Positions 32,919 through 41,215 of a DNA stretch of 64,000 bases are shown here, one piece after another (positions within the stretch are counted from its first letter, which is position 1; each line of letters opens with the position of its first letter). The notes beneath the pieces were generated by a model. It was given only the letters and a program-made list of their open reading frames with translations, did no database searches and had not been told where the DNA came from. This DNA comes from Pseudomonadota bacterium (GTDB taxonomy: Bacteria > Myxococcota_A > UBA796 > CAJQPC01): NCBI GenBank assembly GCA_024228935.1, contig JAAESX010000158.1:16812-80811 (forward strand), given 5' to 3'. The translations under genes were made by a program, and so were the position numbers.

Positions 32919-33296
32919 CTACTCGCGCGCGTCGATCTCGCGCGTGTGGGTCGGCGTGTTCTCCCCAGCGGCGAACCACTCGATGGAGAACTCGGCGGCC
33001 CGCTCGGGGTCGGCGAACACGACCGGCGAGTAGCAGTAGTCGGGATCCCCGCCCTCGGCGCTGGTCCACGCCTCGTAGACCGCGATGGTGTTGCCCTCGG
33101 CGATGATGTCCGGGTCGAAGACGGCGTCCTCGGGCTGGTACACACCGACACGCTGGACGACGATGCGACTGCCGTCCATGGAGACCACGAGGCTCGGGTC
33201 CTCGGGGTTGTCGAAGTCCCAGTTCTCGCAGGCCGGAGAGTCGGTCGAGAGCGTGACGGTGCCGGCACCGCAGGCCATGAGCGCGAGCGCAATCAT
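32919..33296 (-). CDS. Small lipoprotein, unknown function
   Basis: A 125-residue protein starting MIALALMACGAG, a very short lipoprotein signal (Cys9) with no basic residue. The mature part is acidic, with three Cys and many aromatic residues (ACENWDFDNPEDPS, DPDYCYSPVVFAD). No family recognised. GGAG lies ten bases before the ATG. It is convergent with the Rmd-like gene (1 bp apart) and downstream of manC's end region on the same strand, but separated by 37 bp, so probably its own unit. Confidence 0.73.
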   Translation of the reverse strand: MIALALMACGAGTVTLSTDSPACENWDFDNPEDPSLVVSMDGSRIVVQRVGVYQPEDAVFDPDIIAEGNTIAVYEAWTSAEGGDPDYCYSPVVFADPERAAEFSIEWFAAGENTPTHTREIDARE

Positions 33297-33333
33297 TGGT
33301 GGAGTCTCCTTTGTGGACGCCAGTGTAGCCGGC

Positions 33334-34398
33334 TCACAGGAACTCGCCGAGGTCACCGGCTTCAAGGGCCACGACGACCCGGCGAACGTCCTGGGCCCGG
33401 TCTTTCGGACAGATGAGCAGTGCGTCGCCGGTGTCCACCACGATCAGGCCGTCCACGCCCACGAGCGCGACCAGCTTGCCCGGCGCGTGCACCACGTTCC
33501 CCGAGGCGTCGACGGCGACCTGGTTGCCGACGAGCCCGCGTCCTCCGTCCTGGGGTGGCAGGTGCGGCTCGATCGCCGCCCAGCTCCCGACGTCGGACCA
33601 GCCGAGCTGCGCGGGCACCGTCAGGACGTGAGGAGATCGCTCCATGATCCCGTAGTCGATGCTCGTGCTCTCCATCTGGGGGTAGAGCTCGGCGAGCCGG
33701 TGAGGGCTGTGCCGGAGCTCCTCGAGGAGGGCCCAGGAGCGAGGCAGGAACTGGCGAAACGCATCCCGCAGGGCGTCCGCCGTGAAGACGAACATGCCGG
33801 CGTTCCACAGGTACCGGCCGTCGGCGACGTACCCGGCGGCCGTCACCTCGTCCGGCTTCTCGACGAACCTCTCGACCCGATGGAAGGCGTGGTCGCCGAA
33901 GGTGCCGAGCTCGCCCCCACAGCGCAGGTACCCGAACCCGGTCTCGGGACGGGTCGGCGTCAGCCCGATGGTCACGAGCGCGTTGGTCGACCGAGCGGCC
34001 TTCGAGGCGCTGGCGAGGACCGCCAGGAGTTCGGGCTCGTCGTCGATGAGGTGATCGGACGGCAGCACGGCGACCACCGGAGCCTTGCCCTGGTGGGCGA
34101 TCTCCATGCAGCCCCAGGCGATGGCCGGCGCGGTGTTCCGACCGACCGGCTCGACGAGGACGTTGTCGACCGCCAGCTCCGGCAGCTGCTCACGGATGGC
34201 CGGCGCCATCTCGGCGCTCGTGACGATGACGATCCGCTCGGGCGGAATCAGGGGGCGGATGCGATCGACGGTCTGCTGGATCAGCGTGCGGCCGCCGTCC
34301 AGGCTCATGCACTGCTTGGGCAGCGCGCGACGGGAGCGCGGCCAGAACCGTGTCCCTCGGCCTCCCGCGATGATGAGTCCCCACAGCTCGCCTGCCAT
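33334..34398 (-). CDS. manC: Mannose-1-phosphate guanylyltransferase
   Basis: A 354-residue single-domain nucleotidyltransferase forming GDP-mannose from mannose-1-phosphate and GTP. LIIAGGRGTRFWPRSRRALPKQ is the nucleotide-binding signature (GGxGTRFWP..R...PKQ), VLPSDHLI the metal-binding block, GFGYLRCGG and VEKPD the sugar-binding blocks, and YLWNAGMFVF is also diagnostic. The isomerase domain of bifunctional ManC/AlgA is absent. Its product is the substrate of Gmd encoded nearby. It shares one base with trmL (TGATG). Confidence 0.94.
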   Translation of the reverse strand: MAGELWGLIIAGGRGTRFWPRSRRALPKQCMSLDGGRTLIQQTVDRIRPLIPPERIVIVTSAEMAPAIREQLPELAVDNVLVEPVGRNTAPAIAWGCMEIAHQGKAPVVAVLPSDHLIDDEPELLAVLASASKAARSTNALVTIGLTPTRPETGFGYLRCGGELGTFGDHAFHRVERFVEKPDEVTAAGYVADGRYLWNAGMFVFTADALRDAFRQFLPRSWALLEELRHSPHRLAELYPQMESTSIDYGIMERSPHVLTVPAQLGWSDVGSWAAIEPHLPPQDGGRGLVGNQVAVDASGNVVHAPGKLVALVGVDGLIVVDTGDALLICPKDRAQDVRRVVVALEAGDLGEFL

Positions 34399-34850
34399 CA
34401 GAACACCTCGGGATGCAGCTGCCGCGCGGCTTCGTACGCGACGACCGCGACCGCGTTGCTCAGGTTCAGCGAGCGCACGGGGCCGGTCATGGGCACATGG
34501 TAGGCCCCTCGCTCAGCGATCAGCTCGTCGGGCAGACCGACCGACTCGCGGCCGAAGAGCAGGACATCGTCGTCGGCGAAGGTGCAGCGCGTGAACGGGG
34601 CCTCCCCGGCGGCCGAGAACAGGTGCACGCGGCGGTCCCCCAGCCAGGACCAGAACGCCTCGAGGTCGGCGTGCTCGACGACATCGACGTGCCGCCAGTG
34701 GTCGATGCCACCCCGGCGCACGGCCTTCTCGTCCGTCTGGAAGCCCAGCGGGTGGATCAGGTGGAGCCTGGCGCTGAGTCCGACGACGAGCCGCCCGATG
34801 TTGCCGGTGTTCCCGGGGATCTCGGGGTTCAGGAGCGCGATGTGGAGCAC
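34398..34850 (-). CDS. trmL: tRNA (cytidine/uridine(34)-2'-O)-methyltransferase
   Basis: A 150-residue SPOUT-family enzyme that methylates the wobble nucleotide of certain leucine tRNAs using SAM. MLHIALLNPEIPGNTGNIGR is the TrmL N-terminus. LLFGRESVGLPDELI and the C-terminal knot VRSLNLSNAVAVVAYEA form the SAM site. Normal length. The GTG start lies 3 bp after the grpE stop and the gene runs into manC, so grpE-trmL-manC form one operon. Confidence 0.95.
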   Translation of the reverse strand: MLHIALLNPEIPGNTGNIGRLVVGLSARLHLIHPLGFQTDEKAVRRGGIDHWRHVDVVEHADLEAFWSWLGDRRVHLFSAAGEAPFTRCTFADDDVLLFGRESVGLPDELIAERGAYHVPMTGPVRSLNLSNAVAVVAYEAARQLHPEVF

Positions 34851-34853
34851 GGC

Positions 34854-35483
34854 TCAGGCCTCGCCGGTGGTCTCCGGCGGCGTGTACTGGCCGACGATGA
34901 CGCGCGCGGGGCGGATGGTCCGCGACCCGACCCGGTAGCCGTGGTCGAAGACCTGCACGACGCGGCCGTCCAGGTTGGCGTCCGTGACGGGCATCATCGT
35001 GAGCGCCTCGTGCACGTTCGTGTCGAACAGCTCGCCCTCGATGCCCAGCTCGGCGAGCCCCATGGACTCAAAGCCGTCCCGGAACGCCTTGTGCACCAGC
35101 TCGACGCCCTGCAGCAGGTTCGGGTCGACACCCGCACCCTGGAGCGCCTCGAGGCTTCGCTTCAGGTTCTCGAGCGGCTCGAACAGCTTGCTGACGACGT
35201 CGCCCTTGAGGATCTCCTCCTTCATCGCCTGCTGGCGCTCGAGGCGGACGCGGAAGGCCGCGAACTCCTCCTGGAGATCCTTGTAGGCCTTGGAGACGGT
35301 CCGCAGGCGGGCGCGCTCGGCCTCGAGATCGGCCTGCGCGAGCACCAGCGGGTCCTCATCGACCAGCTCCAGCCCGACCGTCTCGACGGTCTCGGCCGTC
35401 GGCTCGTCGGGCTCCAGGCCGCTCGGCGTGGACTCGTTGTCGATCGGCGCGTCGGCGCTTTCGTCGGTGCGGGTACCGGACAT
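34854..35483 (-). CDS. grpE: Nucleotide exchange factor GrpE
   Basis: A 209-residue GrpE, the ADP-release factor for DnaK. A disordered acidic N-terminus precedes a long coiled-coil (DLEAERARLRTVSKAYKDLQ), then the conserved LEPL-like FEPLENLKRSLEAL and the C-terminal beta domain with FDTNVHEALTMMPVTD and VFDHGYRVGSRTIRPARVIVG. No dnaK or dnaJ is in the window. The ATG at 35483 fits; a long upstream open frame is shadow coding opposite the DUF4340 gene. Confidence 0.94.
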   Translation of the reverse strand: MSGTRTDESADAPIDNESTPSGLEPDEPTAETVETVGLELVDEDPLVLAQADLEAERARLRTVSKAYKDLQEEFAAFRVRLERQQAMKEEILKGDVVSKLFEPLENLKRSLEALQGAGVDPNLLQGVELVHKAFRDGFESMGLAELGIEGELFDTNVHEALTMMPVTDANLDGRVVQVFDHGYRVGSRTIRPARVIVGQYTPPETTGEA

Positions 35484-35529
35484 GGCATGGCCTCCGAGCC
35501 GCAGATAACCGCCGGGAGGAGGACTCGGA

Positions 35530-36780
35530 ATGGAGGACAAACAGACCCGGCTGATGACGGTGATGGCGGTGGTGCTCGTGGCGCTCGTCCTGGTCATCCG
35601 ATTCGTGGAGCCGCCGAGCGACGAGGACGAGGACGGACCCGAGCTGGACGCCCTCGTCGAGCTCGCCGTCGAGGACGTCGAGCGCCTGCACCTGACCACG
35701 GGCGAAGGCACGCTGACCGCCGAGCGCACGGTCGGGAGATGGCTCCTGATCGAGCCGACCGCGGCTCGCGGCTCCGACCAGCAGCTCGATGCGCTGGTCG
35801 AGTCGATCAGCCGTCTGAAGGTCGAGCCCGGCCTCGAGGAGGCGGACGCAGCCAAGTACGGCCTGGATGCCCCTCGCGCGGTCCTGAACTGGGTCGAGGT
35901 CGGCGGCGTCGAGCACCGCCTGGAGCTCGGCCTGGACAGCCCGGTCGGGTTCAAGAGCTACGTCCGGCTGGACGGCGGACCGGTCCAGGTCGCCAATGGA
36001 CACCCCTCCGACACCCTCACGCTCCCCTTCGAGGCGTTCCGCGACCGCACGGTGTACGCCGTCGCGACCTCGCTGATCGACGCCGTGGCGTGGCGCCCGG
36101 CCGAGGGTGGGGGCTGGGCGGCGAGCCGCACCGACGACGGCTGGTGGCTCGAGGATGGCCGTCGCGCGAGCGGTGCGACCATCGACGGGCTCACCGCTGG
36201 CGTAGACGCGCTGCAGTTCGAGACGTTCTACCCGGAGCTCACAGACGCCGAGGCGGGCTTCGCGCCCCCTCGCGGGCACCTCGAGCTGACGGACGCGACG
36301 GGCACGACGTCGATCCTCTTCGGCGAGCTGCGGGCCGGCGGGCTGCTGCTGAAGTCCCCCGACGGCACCGTGGGCTCGATCGGGGTCTGGGACGGTCTCA
36401 CCCCGACCTGGGCCGAGCTGGTCGAGCCGCGCCTGGTGCCGGCCTCCCCTTCCCGCCTGTCGGAGCTGGAGCTCGCGCTCGATGGCAAGCGCTCGACCTG
36501 GGTGCGGGTCGCTGACGCCTGGACGCGAGACGGTCAGCCGACGGACAACGTGCTCCCCGGCCAGCTCGTCATCTCGCTGCAGGCCGACCGGAGCCTGGCT
36601 CTCGACGCGGTGGTCGGCAACACCGGCCACGTGCGGGCGGTGTCCGACGGGCAGACCTACGAGGTCATCATCGGTGACGCGGTCGAGGGCGGACGGCTGG
36701 CGCACGAGGCCGGCGGGAGCCCCGCGATGTTCGTCCCGAGCGAGGTCCTGGACGTCATCCGCAGCGCGCTCGAGGGCTGA
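35530..36780 (+). CDS. DUF4340 domain-containing protein
   Basis: A 416-residue protein with one N-terminal membrane segment (LMTVMAVVLVALVLVIRFV). The periplasmic part matches DUF4340, with the hallmark GRWLLIEPTAARGSDQQLDALVESI and YGLDAPRAVLNW patterns repeated loosely. In several lineages DUF4340 proteins are encoded next to Gld-type ABC transporters; none is here. GGAGGAGG lies before the ATG. It is divergent from grpE, and its stop directly abuts the stop of the convergent PilT-like gene. Confidence 0.82.
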   Translation: MEDKQTRLMTVMAVVLVALVLVIRFVEPPSDEDEDGPELDALVELAVEDVERLHLTTGEGTLTAERTVGRWLLIEPTAARGSDQQLDALVESISRLKVEPGLEEADAAKYGLDAPRAVLNWVEVGGVEHRLELGLDSPVGFKSYVRLDGGPVQVANGHPSDTLTLPFEAFRDRTVYAVATSLIDAVAWRPAEGGGWAASRTDDGWWLEDGRRASGATIDGLTAGVDALQFETFYPELTDAEAGFAPPRGHLELTDATGTTSILFGELRAGGLLLKSPDGTVGSIGVWDGLTPTWAELVEPRLVPASPSRLSELELALDGKRSTWVRVADAWTRDGQPTDNVLPGQLVISLQADRSLALDAVVGNTGHVRAVSDGQTYEVIIGDAVEGGRLAHEAGGSPAMFVPSEVLDVIRSALEG

Positions 36781-37683
36781 TCAAGCCGCCTCGAGGCTCA
36801 TCGCGGGCATCGGCGCTCCGACACGGATGCACTCGAGCACCTGGTGCGAGAGGCGCAGGCGATACGCACCGTGCTGGTCCAGCGTCATCGAGCCCTCCAG
36901 CCCGGCGGCGAGCCGACCCGCGACCTCGTTCTCGCGGTCCTGACCGAACAGGCGGATGAACCAGGCGACGGCCTCCTCGGGCCCGGCTGCGGCAACGGAC
37001 GCGACCACGCGTCGCCCCCCTTCGACGGCCGACAGGATGCCTGCCGCCGTGAGCCCGTCCGGCACGTCCCCGACGACCAACAGGTCCGGGTCCTGACGCC
37101 GCGCGTTGTGGATTCCAGTCATCCACGTGGCGGTGTCGATGCCGATCTCCCGCTGGCTGATCGCGGCCCGGCGATCCGAGTGCAGGTACTCGAGGCTGTC
37201 CTCGAGCACGATGATGTGCCCGGGCTCACGACCGTTGGCGGCGTCCACGAGTCCCGCCAGGAGCTCCCTCCGACGAGACCCTGAGAGCAGGGTGAGTCCC
37301 GGTCGGTGGGCGATCTCCGCGTACTCGGCTGGCACGCCGAGTCGGGACAGGCTGGGGATGTCGGTCGCCATGCGATGGACGATGACGCCGAAGCTCCCTC
37401 GCTGGCGGAAGACCGCCACGCGGAACCGCCCGACGTTCCGGACGCCGAACGCGAACTCGTGCTCCTGGCAGCGAGCGAGCGGGAACTCGACCCCCGCCAG
37501 CGACATCAGCGCCTGGACCGCTCCCCGGGTGTCGGCCGGCGTCAGCTTGTCCTGGGCGACCGGGATGAGCTCACCATCCACCCGGATGCTCGGGCGGCCC
37601 GGCACCTTCAGGTGCAGGTCGGTGGCTCCTCCATCGCGCGCCTGGCGGAGCAGGCGGAGCATCAGGTCCCGGTCGTAGCGCAT
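36781..37683 (-). CDS. PilT/GspE-like secretion ATPase homologue with destroyed P-loop
   Basis: A 300-residue protein aligning along its length with PilT. GATDLHLKVPGRPSIRVDGEL is the PilT N-terminal block; HIIVLEDSLEYLH keeps the Asp box, ISQREIGIDT and RRQDPDLLVVGDV the central blocks. However, Walker A (GPTGSGKS in PilT) reads SGSRRREL at ~135-142, Walker B Glu is Asp (GD), and the His box TLHT region reads ASVAAA. ATP hydrolysis is therefore unlikely; a regulatory partner of a real PilT or PilB is inferred. Nearby genes are not pilus genes. Confidence 0.86.
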   Translation of the reverse strand: MRYDRDLMLRLLRQARDGGATDLHLKVPGRPSIRVDGELIPVAQDKLTPADTRGAVQALMSLAGVEFPLARCQEHEFAFGVRNVGRFRVAVFRQRGSFGVIVHRMATDIPSLSRLGVPAEYAEIAHRPGLTLLSGSRRRELLAGLVDAANGREPGHIIVLEDSLEYLHSDRRAAISQREIGIDTATWMTGIHNARRQDPDLLVVGDVPDGLTAAGILSAVEGGRRVVASVAAAGPEEAVAWFIRLFGQDRENEVAGRLAAGLEGSMTLDQHGAYRLRLSHQVLECIRVGAPMPAMSLEAA

Positions 37684-37704
37684 GGACTCTCTCCCTCGAT
37701 GATG

Positions 37705-37737
37705 CCCCTCGGCACAACGGCCGTGCGGCTTGAGGGG
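37705..37737. other. Intergenic hairpin between FG-GAP lipoprotein and PilT-like genes
   Basis: CCCCTC (37705-37710) pairs with GAGGGG (37732-37737), and inside it GCAC pairs with GTGC. There is no T-run. It lies directly after the FG-GAP gene stop on the minus strand and before the PilT-like start, so it may be an attenuator or weak terminator. Confidence 0.3.
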
Positions 37738-39123
37738 TCAGGGCAGTCCGATCGTCCGGCGGGCCTCGAGCGGGCCGAAGAGCTCGTGCACGGTGCCGTC
37801 GAGCTCGACGACGCGGACGTGCTCGACCACCTTGGCCTCGCCGAGCCCGAACCAGGCGGACTCGGGCGCCGTCACGAAGAAGCCGGGGCGCGCATCGATC
37901 CAGCGCGTCTGCACGCCGCCGTCCGTCGTGACCTCGACGCGGGCGTGCTGGGGCGCGAGGACCTCGAGCCAGGCTCCATCCGTGCAGCCATCGCTCAGGT
38001 ACAGGAGCGGCCGGGTCTGGGAGCCTGTGACCACCAGATCCAGGACGCCGTCGGCGTTCAGCTCATGGGCGAGCACCGCGCGATGCGAGCCCGTCTGAGC
38101 CAGCCCGAGCTCCAGGCTGACGTCGGTGAAGACGCCATCGTCCTGCGCGAGCAGCTCGAGCGGCGCCTCGTAGTCCTCGCCCACGTCGCCGTGCCACAGG
38201 TCGCCCTCGGCCACGAGCAGGTCGAGCTGGCCGTCGTTGTCGTGGTCCAGCCAGGCGCTGCCCCAGCCCATCTCGTCGCCGCTGAGCTGGTTCACGCCGG
38301 CGACCTCGACCAGGCCCCCATCGCCGCCCCGGTACAGGTGGTTGCTCACCGCGGCGGCCACGAACAGGTCGCGCTGGCCGTCCCCATCGAAGTCCGCGAA
38401 CGAGCCGCCCATCGCCGGCCACTCGAAGTCGAAGCCGGTCTCGGCGCTGGCGTCGACCCGCCCGTCACGCCAGAGCCGGGAGCTGCCCGGTGCCTCACCG
38501 CTGTCGTTGATGACGGCGATGTCCAGGTCCCCGTCGCCGTCGTGGTCCAGCGCGTGGACCGAGAACGCCGCGTCCGTCTCGCTCCCCGCGACCTCGGTCA
38601 CGTCGCCGTCGCCCCAGCGAATGAGGTCCGTGAGGTCCCCTCCTCGCCGGCCGATGTACGCGTCCAGCAGGCCGTCCTGGTCGAGGTCCGCCCAGGCCAC
38701 GTCCCGTACGTCCCCGCCGTCGGGAAGACCCAGCGGCGCGCCGTCGAGCGTGTCGTCGACGACCAGCTCCACATCCCCGTCCCCGTCGACGTCGTGGGCC
38801 GACAGCGAGAGCTCCGCCGACAGCGAGAGCCGCTCGACCTGGGCGCTCCCATCGAGCTCTACGCGCCGGATGGGTTCGAACGGGAACCCCGTCCACAGCA
38901 CGTGTCCATCGGCCGTGTCCGCCAGGACCAACCCGATGCCATCGAGGGACTCCGCGACGGGCGCCTCGGGCGCAGGCAGGCCCCAGGCTTCGCCCGACTC
39001 GGTGTAGGCGAGCTGGACGGGCGCTGAGCATGGCTGCACCGGGCCCAGGTCGAACGCGTCGCTGTCGGGCGTGGACTCCAACGGCGCCGGCTCGTCCGTG
39101 CAGGCCAGCGCCAGGAAGATCAA
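37738..39123 (-). CDS. FG-GAP/VCBS-repeat lipoprotein with ASPIC/UnbV-like C-terminus
   Basis: A 461-residue lipoprotein with a very short signal MIFLALACTDE (Cys8). The mature part is a beta-propeller of FG-GAP/VCBS repeats with calcium loops: HDVDGDGDVELVVDD, ADLDQDGLLDAYIG, LDHDGDGDLDIAVIN, ADFDGDGQRDLFVAA, LDHDNDGQLDLLVAE. The C-terminal ~80 residues (HARVEVTTDGG, GFFVTAPESAWFGLGEA) resemble the ASPIC/UnbV domain. Function is probably surface carbohydrate or protein binding. The TTG start overlaps the ffh stop (TTGA), an odd coupling of a lipoprotein to SRP. Confidence 0.87.
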   Translation of the reverse strand: MIFLALACTDEPAPLESTPDSDAFDLGPVQPCSAPVQLAYTESGEAWGLPAPEAPVAESLDGIGLVLADTADGHVLWTGFPFEPIRRVELDGSAQVERLSLSAELSLSAHDVDGDGDVELVVDDTLDGAPLGLPDGGDVRDVAWADLDQDGLLDAYIGRRGGDLTDLIRWGDGDVTEVAGSETDAAFSVHALDHDGDGDLDIAVINDSGEAPGSSRLWRDGRVDASAETGFDFEWPAMGGSFADFDGDGQRDLFVAAAVSNHLYRGGDGGLVEVAGVNQLSGDEMGWGSAWLDHDNDGQLDLLVAEGDLWHGDVGEDYEAPLELLAQDDGVFTDVSLELGLAQTGSHRAVLAHELNADGVLDLVVTGSQTRPLLYLSDGCTDGAWLEVLAPQHARVEVTTDGGVQTRWIDARPGFFVTAPESAWFGLGEAKVVEHVRVVELDGTVHELFGPLEARRTIGLP

Positions 39124-40598
39124 CGGCGGTTCTTCTTACGCGACTTCCGCGCGGCCTTCTTCTTGGCGCGGCTGGCCTTCTTCTCCTGCGCACTCAGCTG
39201 GCGAGGCGCGTTCGGGGTCGGGCCACCCATTCCGGGCATCCCTGGCATGCCGGGCATTCCCCCGCCCTTGCCGAAGAGGCCGCCGGCTCCCATCTGCTTC
39301 ATGACCGTACGGGCCTGGAGGAAGCGCTCGTAGAGCGCCTTGACGTCCTCGGTGGAGCGTCCGGAGCCCTTGGCGATTCGCTCGCGACGGGACGGGTCGT
39401 CCAGGAGGTCCGGATGCGTCCGCTCCTGCTTGGTCATCGAGTGGATGGTCGCCTTGACCTTCGTGATCTCGTTGTCGTCGAGGGCCTCGTCCGGGATCTG
39501 CATGTCGTTGAAGAACGGCAGGCGCTCCATCAGGCTGCGCAGGCTGCCCATCTTCTGGACCGTCTCGAGCTGCTTCAGGAAGTCGTCGAAGGTGAAGTCA
39601 CCGCGCAGGAGCTTCTGCGCGTCGGCCTCGGCCTCCTCCTCGTCGATGTGCTCCTCGAAGTCCTTCACGAGCCCGACGACGTCGCCGAAGCCGAGGATGC
39701 GGTCGGCCAGACCCTGGGGCCGGAACTCGTCCAGCTCGCCCAGGCCTTCGCCCATTCCGAGGAACTTGATGGGCTTGCCGGTCACTTCCTTGATGGAAAG
39801 TGCGGCGCCACCGCGGGCGTCTCCGTCCAGCTTGGTCAGGACGAAGCCCGTGAAGTCGAGGAGCTTGTCGAACTCGGCCGCCGTCTTCACCGAGTCCTGC
39901 CCGATCATGGCGTCACAGACGAACAGGATGTTGTCCGGCTTCGTCTGGTCCTTGATGTCGACCAGCTCCTGCATGAGCTCGTTGTCGATCGCGAGGCGCC
40001 CGGCGGTGTCGAAGATGACGACGTCGCGGCCGACGTTCTTCGCCTGGCTGACCGCCAGGTTGCAGAGCTGGACCGGCTTCATGCCCTTGATGCTGAAGAC
40101 CGGCACGCCGAGCTTGCGGCCCAGGACCGTCAGCTGATCGACGGCGGCCGGACGGTAGATGTCGCCCGCGACGAGGAGCGGCTTCTTGCCTTCCTTCATC
40201 AGCTTGCGCGCGAGCTTCCCCGCGGTCGTCGTCTTTCCCGAGCCCTGGAGGCCGACCATCATGATGATGGCAGGCGTCTTGTCGAGCTTGAGCGTCGTGT
40301 CGACCGGCCCCATCAGGGCCTGGAGTTCGTCGTGGCAGATCTTGACGAACCAGTCGCCGGGCGCGAGCGTGACGCCCATCGGGCTCTTCCGCTTGACCTT
40401 GGTGTGGACGACCTCGCCCAGCGCGCGCTCCTTGACCCGTCCGAGGAACGACTTCACGACGCCGAGCTCGACGTCTGCCTCCAACAGCGAGACGCGGACG
40501 TCGCGGAGCGCGTCGGCGATGTTGTCTTCGGTCAGCTCCGCCTTGCCCTGGAGCTTGAGGCGGGCGGCGCGGAAGCCCTTGGAGAGGGTCTCGAGCAT
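39120..40598 (-). CDS. ffh: Signal recognition particle protein Ffh
   Basis: A 492-residue SRP GTPase that targets nascent membrane and secreted proteins. The N domain (MLETLSKGFRAARLKLQGK) is followed by the G domain with P-loop VGLQGSGKTTTAGKLA, DTAGRLAIDNELM and TKLDGDARGGAALS. The M domain holds MGSLRSLMERLPFF and a Met/Gly/Pro-rich stretch MPGMPGMPGMGG. It is slightly longer than usual owing to a basic C-terminal tail (KKASRAKKKAARKSRKKNRR). AGGAG precedes the ATG. No 4.5S RNA was found nearby. Confidence 0.97.
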   Translation of the reverse strand: MLETLSKGFRAARLKLQGKAELTEDNIADALRDVRVSLLEADVELGVVKSFLGRVKERALGEVVHTKVKRKSPMGVTLAPGDWFVKICHDELQALMGPVDTTLKLDKTPAIIMMVGLQGSGKTTTAGKLARKLMKEGKKPLLVAGDIYRPAAVDQLTVLGRKLGVPVFSIKGMKPVQLCNLAVSQAKNVGRDVVIFDTAGRLAIDNELMQELVDIKDQTKPDNILFVCDAMIGQDSVKTAAEFDKLLDFTGFVLTKLDGDARGGAALSIKEVTGKPIKFLGMGEGLGELDEFRPQGLADRILGFGDVVGLVKDFEEHIDEEEAEADAQKLLRGDFTFDDFLKQLETVQKMGSLRSLMERLPFFNDMQIPDEALDDNEITKVKATIHSMTKQERTHPDLLDDPSRRERIAKGSGRSTEDVKALYERFLQARTVMKQMGAGGLFGKGGGMPGMPGMPGMGGPTPNAPRQLSAQEKKASRAKKKAARKSRKKNRR

Positions 40599-40621
40599 GA
40601 AAAACTCCTGAACTCGGTGGG

Positions 40622-41131
40622 CTAACCGAGTGCTCCCCCCCGCTCCAGAGAACGTCTCGGCCAGGACAGCCTCGGGTCGAGCTCGAGCGCCTTCTCCCAG
40701 GCAGCCACGGCTTCCTCACGCCGCCCGAGTCCGTCGAGCGCGTTGCCCCGCCCGTTGTGCGCCAGGGCCAGCCCAGGAACCCTCTCGACCGCCTCGTCGT
40801 AGGCGGCGAGCGCGCCCGCATGGTCGCCGGACAGCTGCAGCGCGTCTCCTCGTCCGTGCCAGGGCCAGGCCTCGGCGGGTCGGGCGTCAGCGGCCAGGCC
40901 GAACTGGTAGAGCGCCTCGCCGTTCTCGCCGGTCTCGATGGCCCGGCGTCCCGCGGTCAGCGCCTGGGCGTACACCGTGGATCCCGTCCCCACCGGACCA
41001 CCCTTCTGTCGGCCGGTCAGGTCGTGCAGCTGTTCCTCGTCCGGTCGGCCGAGGAGCCGCCCGCCGATGCGCAGCAGGCGCGTCACCACGCGGTCCAAGC
41101 GGCGCCCCAGGACTGGTCGACTCCGTGTCAT
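40622..41131 (-). CDS. TPR protein
   Basis: A 169-residue protein. The N-terminus is basic (TRSRPVLGRRLDRVVTRLLR) with no clear signal peptide. The C-terminal two thirds are TPR units: GENGEALYQFGLAADARP, SGDHAGALAAYDEAVERVP, LGRREEAVAAWEKALELDP. It lies 23 bp before ffh on the same strand, so the two are probably co-transcribed. The start at 41131 is the first ATG giving a compact gene; it is divergent from the VWA lipoprotein. Confidence 0.78.
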   Translation of the reverse strand: MTRSRPVLGRRLDRVVTRLLRIGGRLLGRPDEEQLHDLTGRQKGGPVGTGSTVYAQALTAGRRAIETGENGEALYQFGLAADARPAEAWPWHGRGDALQLSGDHAGALAAYDEAVERVPGLALAHNGRGNALDGLGRREEAVAAWEKALELDPRLSWPRRSLERGGALG

Positions 41132-41183
41132 TCCTGCCTCGTACCCTTGACGATCACGGGGTGCTGGGTCACCTTGCGGGCTC

Positions 41184-41203
41184 TGGCGCCCCCTGGCGCC
41201 CCC
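41184..41203. repeat. 10-bp tandem duplication in the promoter region of the VWA lipoprotein gene
   Basis: TGGCGCCCCC occurs twice without interruption, ending 12 bases before the ATG at 41216. A TTGACG hexamer lies at 41147-41152, but no matching -10 is evident at the expected spacing. Confidence 0.6.
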
Positions 41204-41215
41204 TGGAGGACACCC

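Noticed and set aside
41147..41175. TTGACG with a possible promoter for the VWA lipoprotein gene
   Set aside because: The hexamer at the expected -10 distance is CACCTT, without the TA that the other promoters here share.
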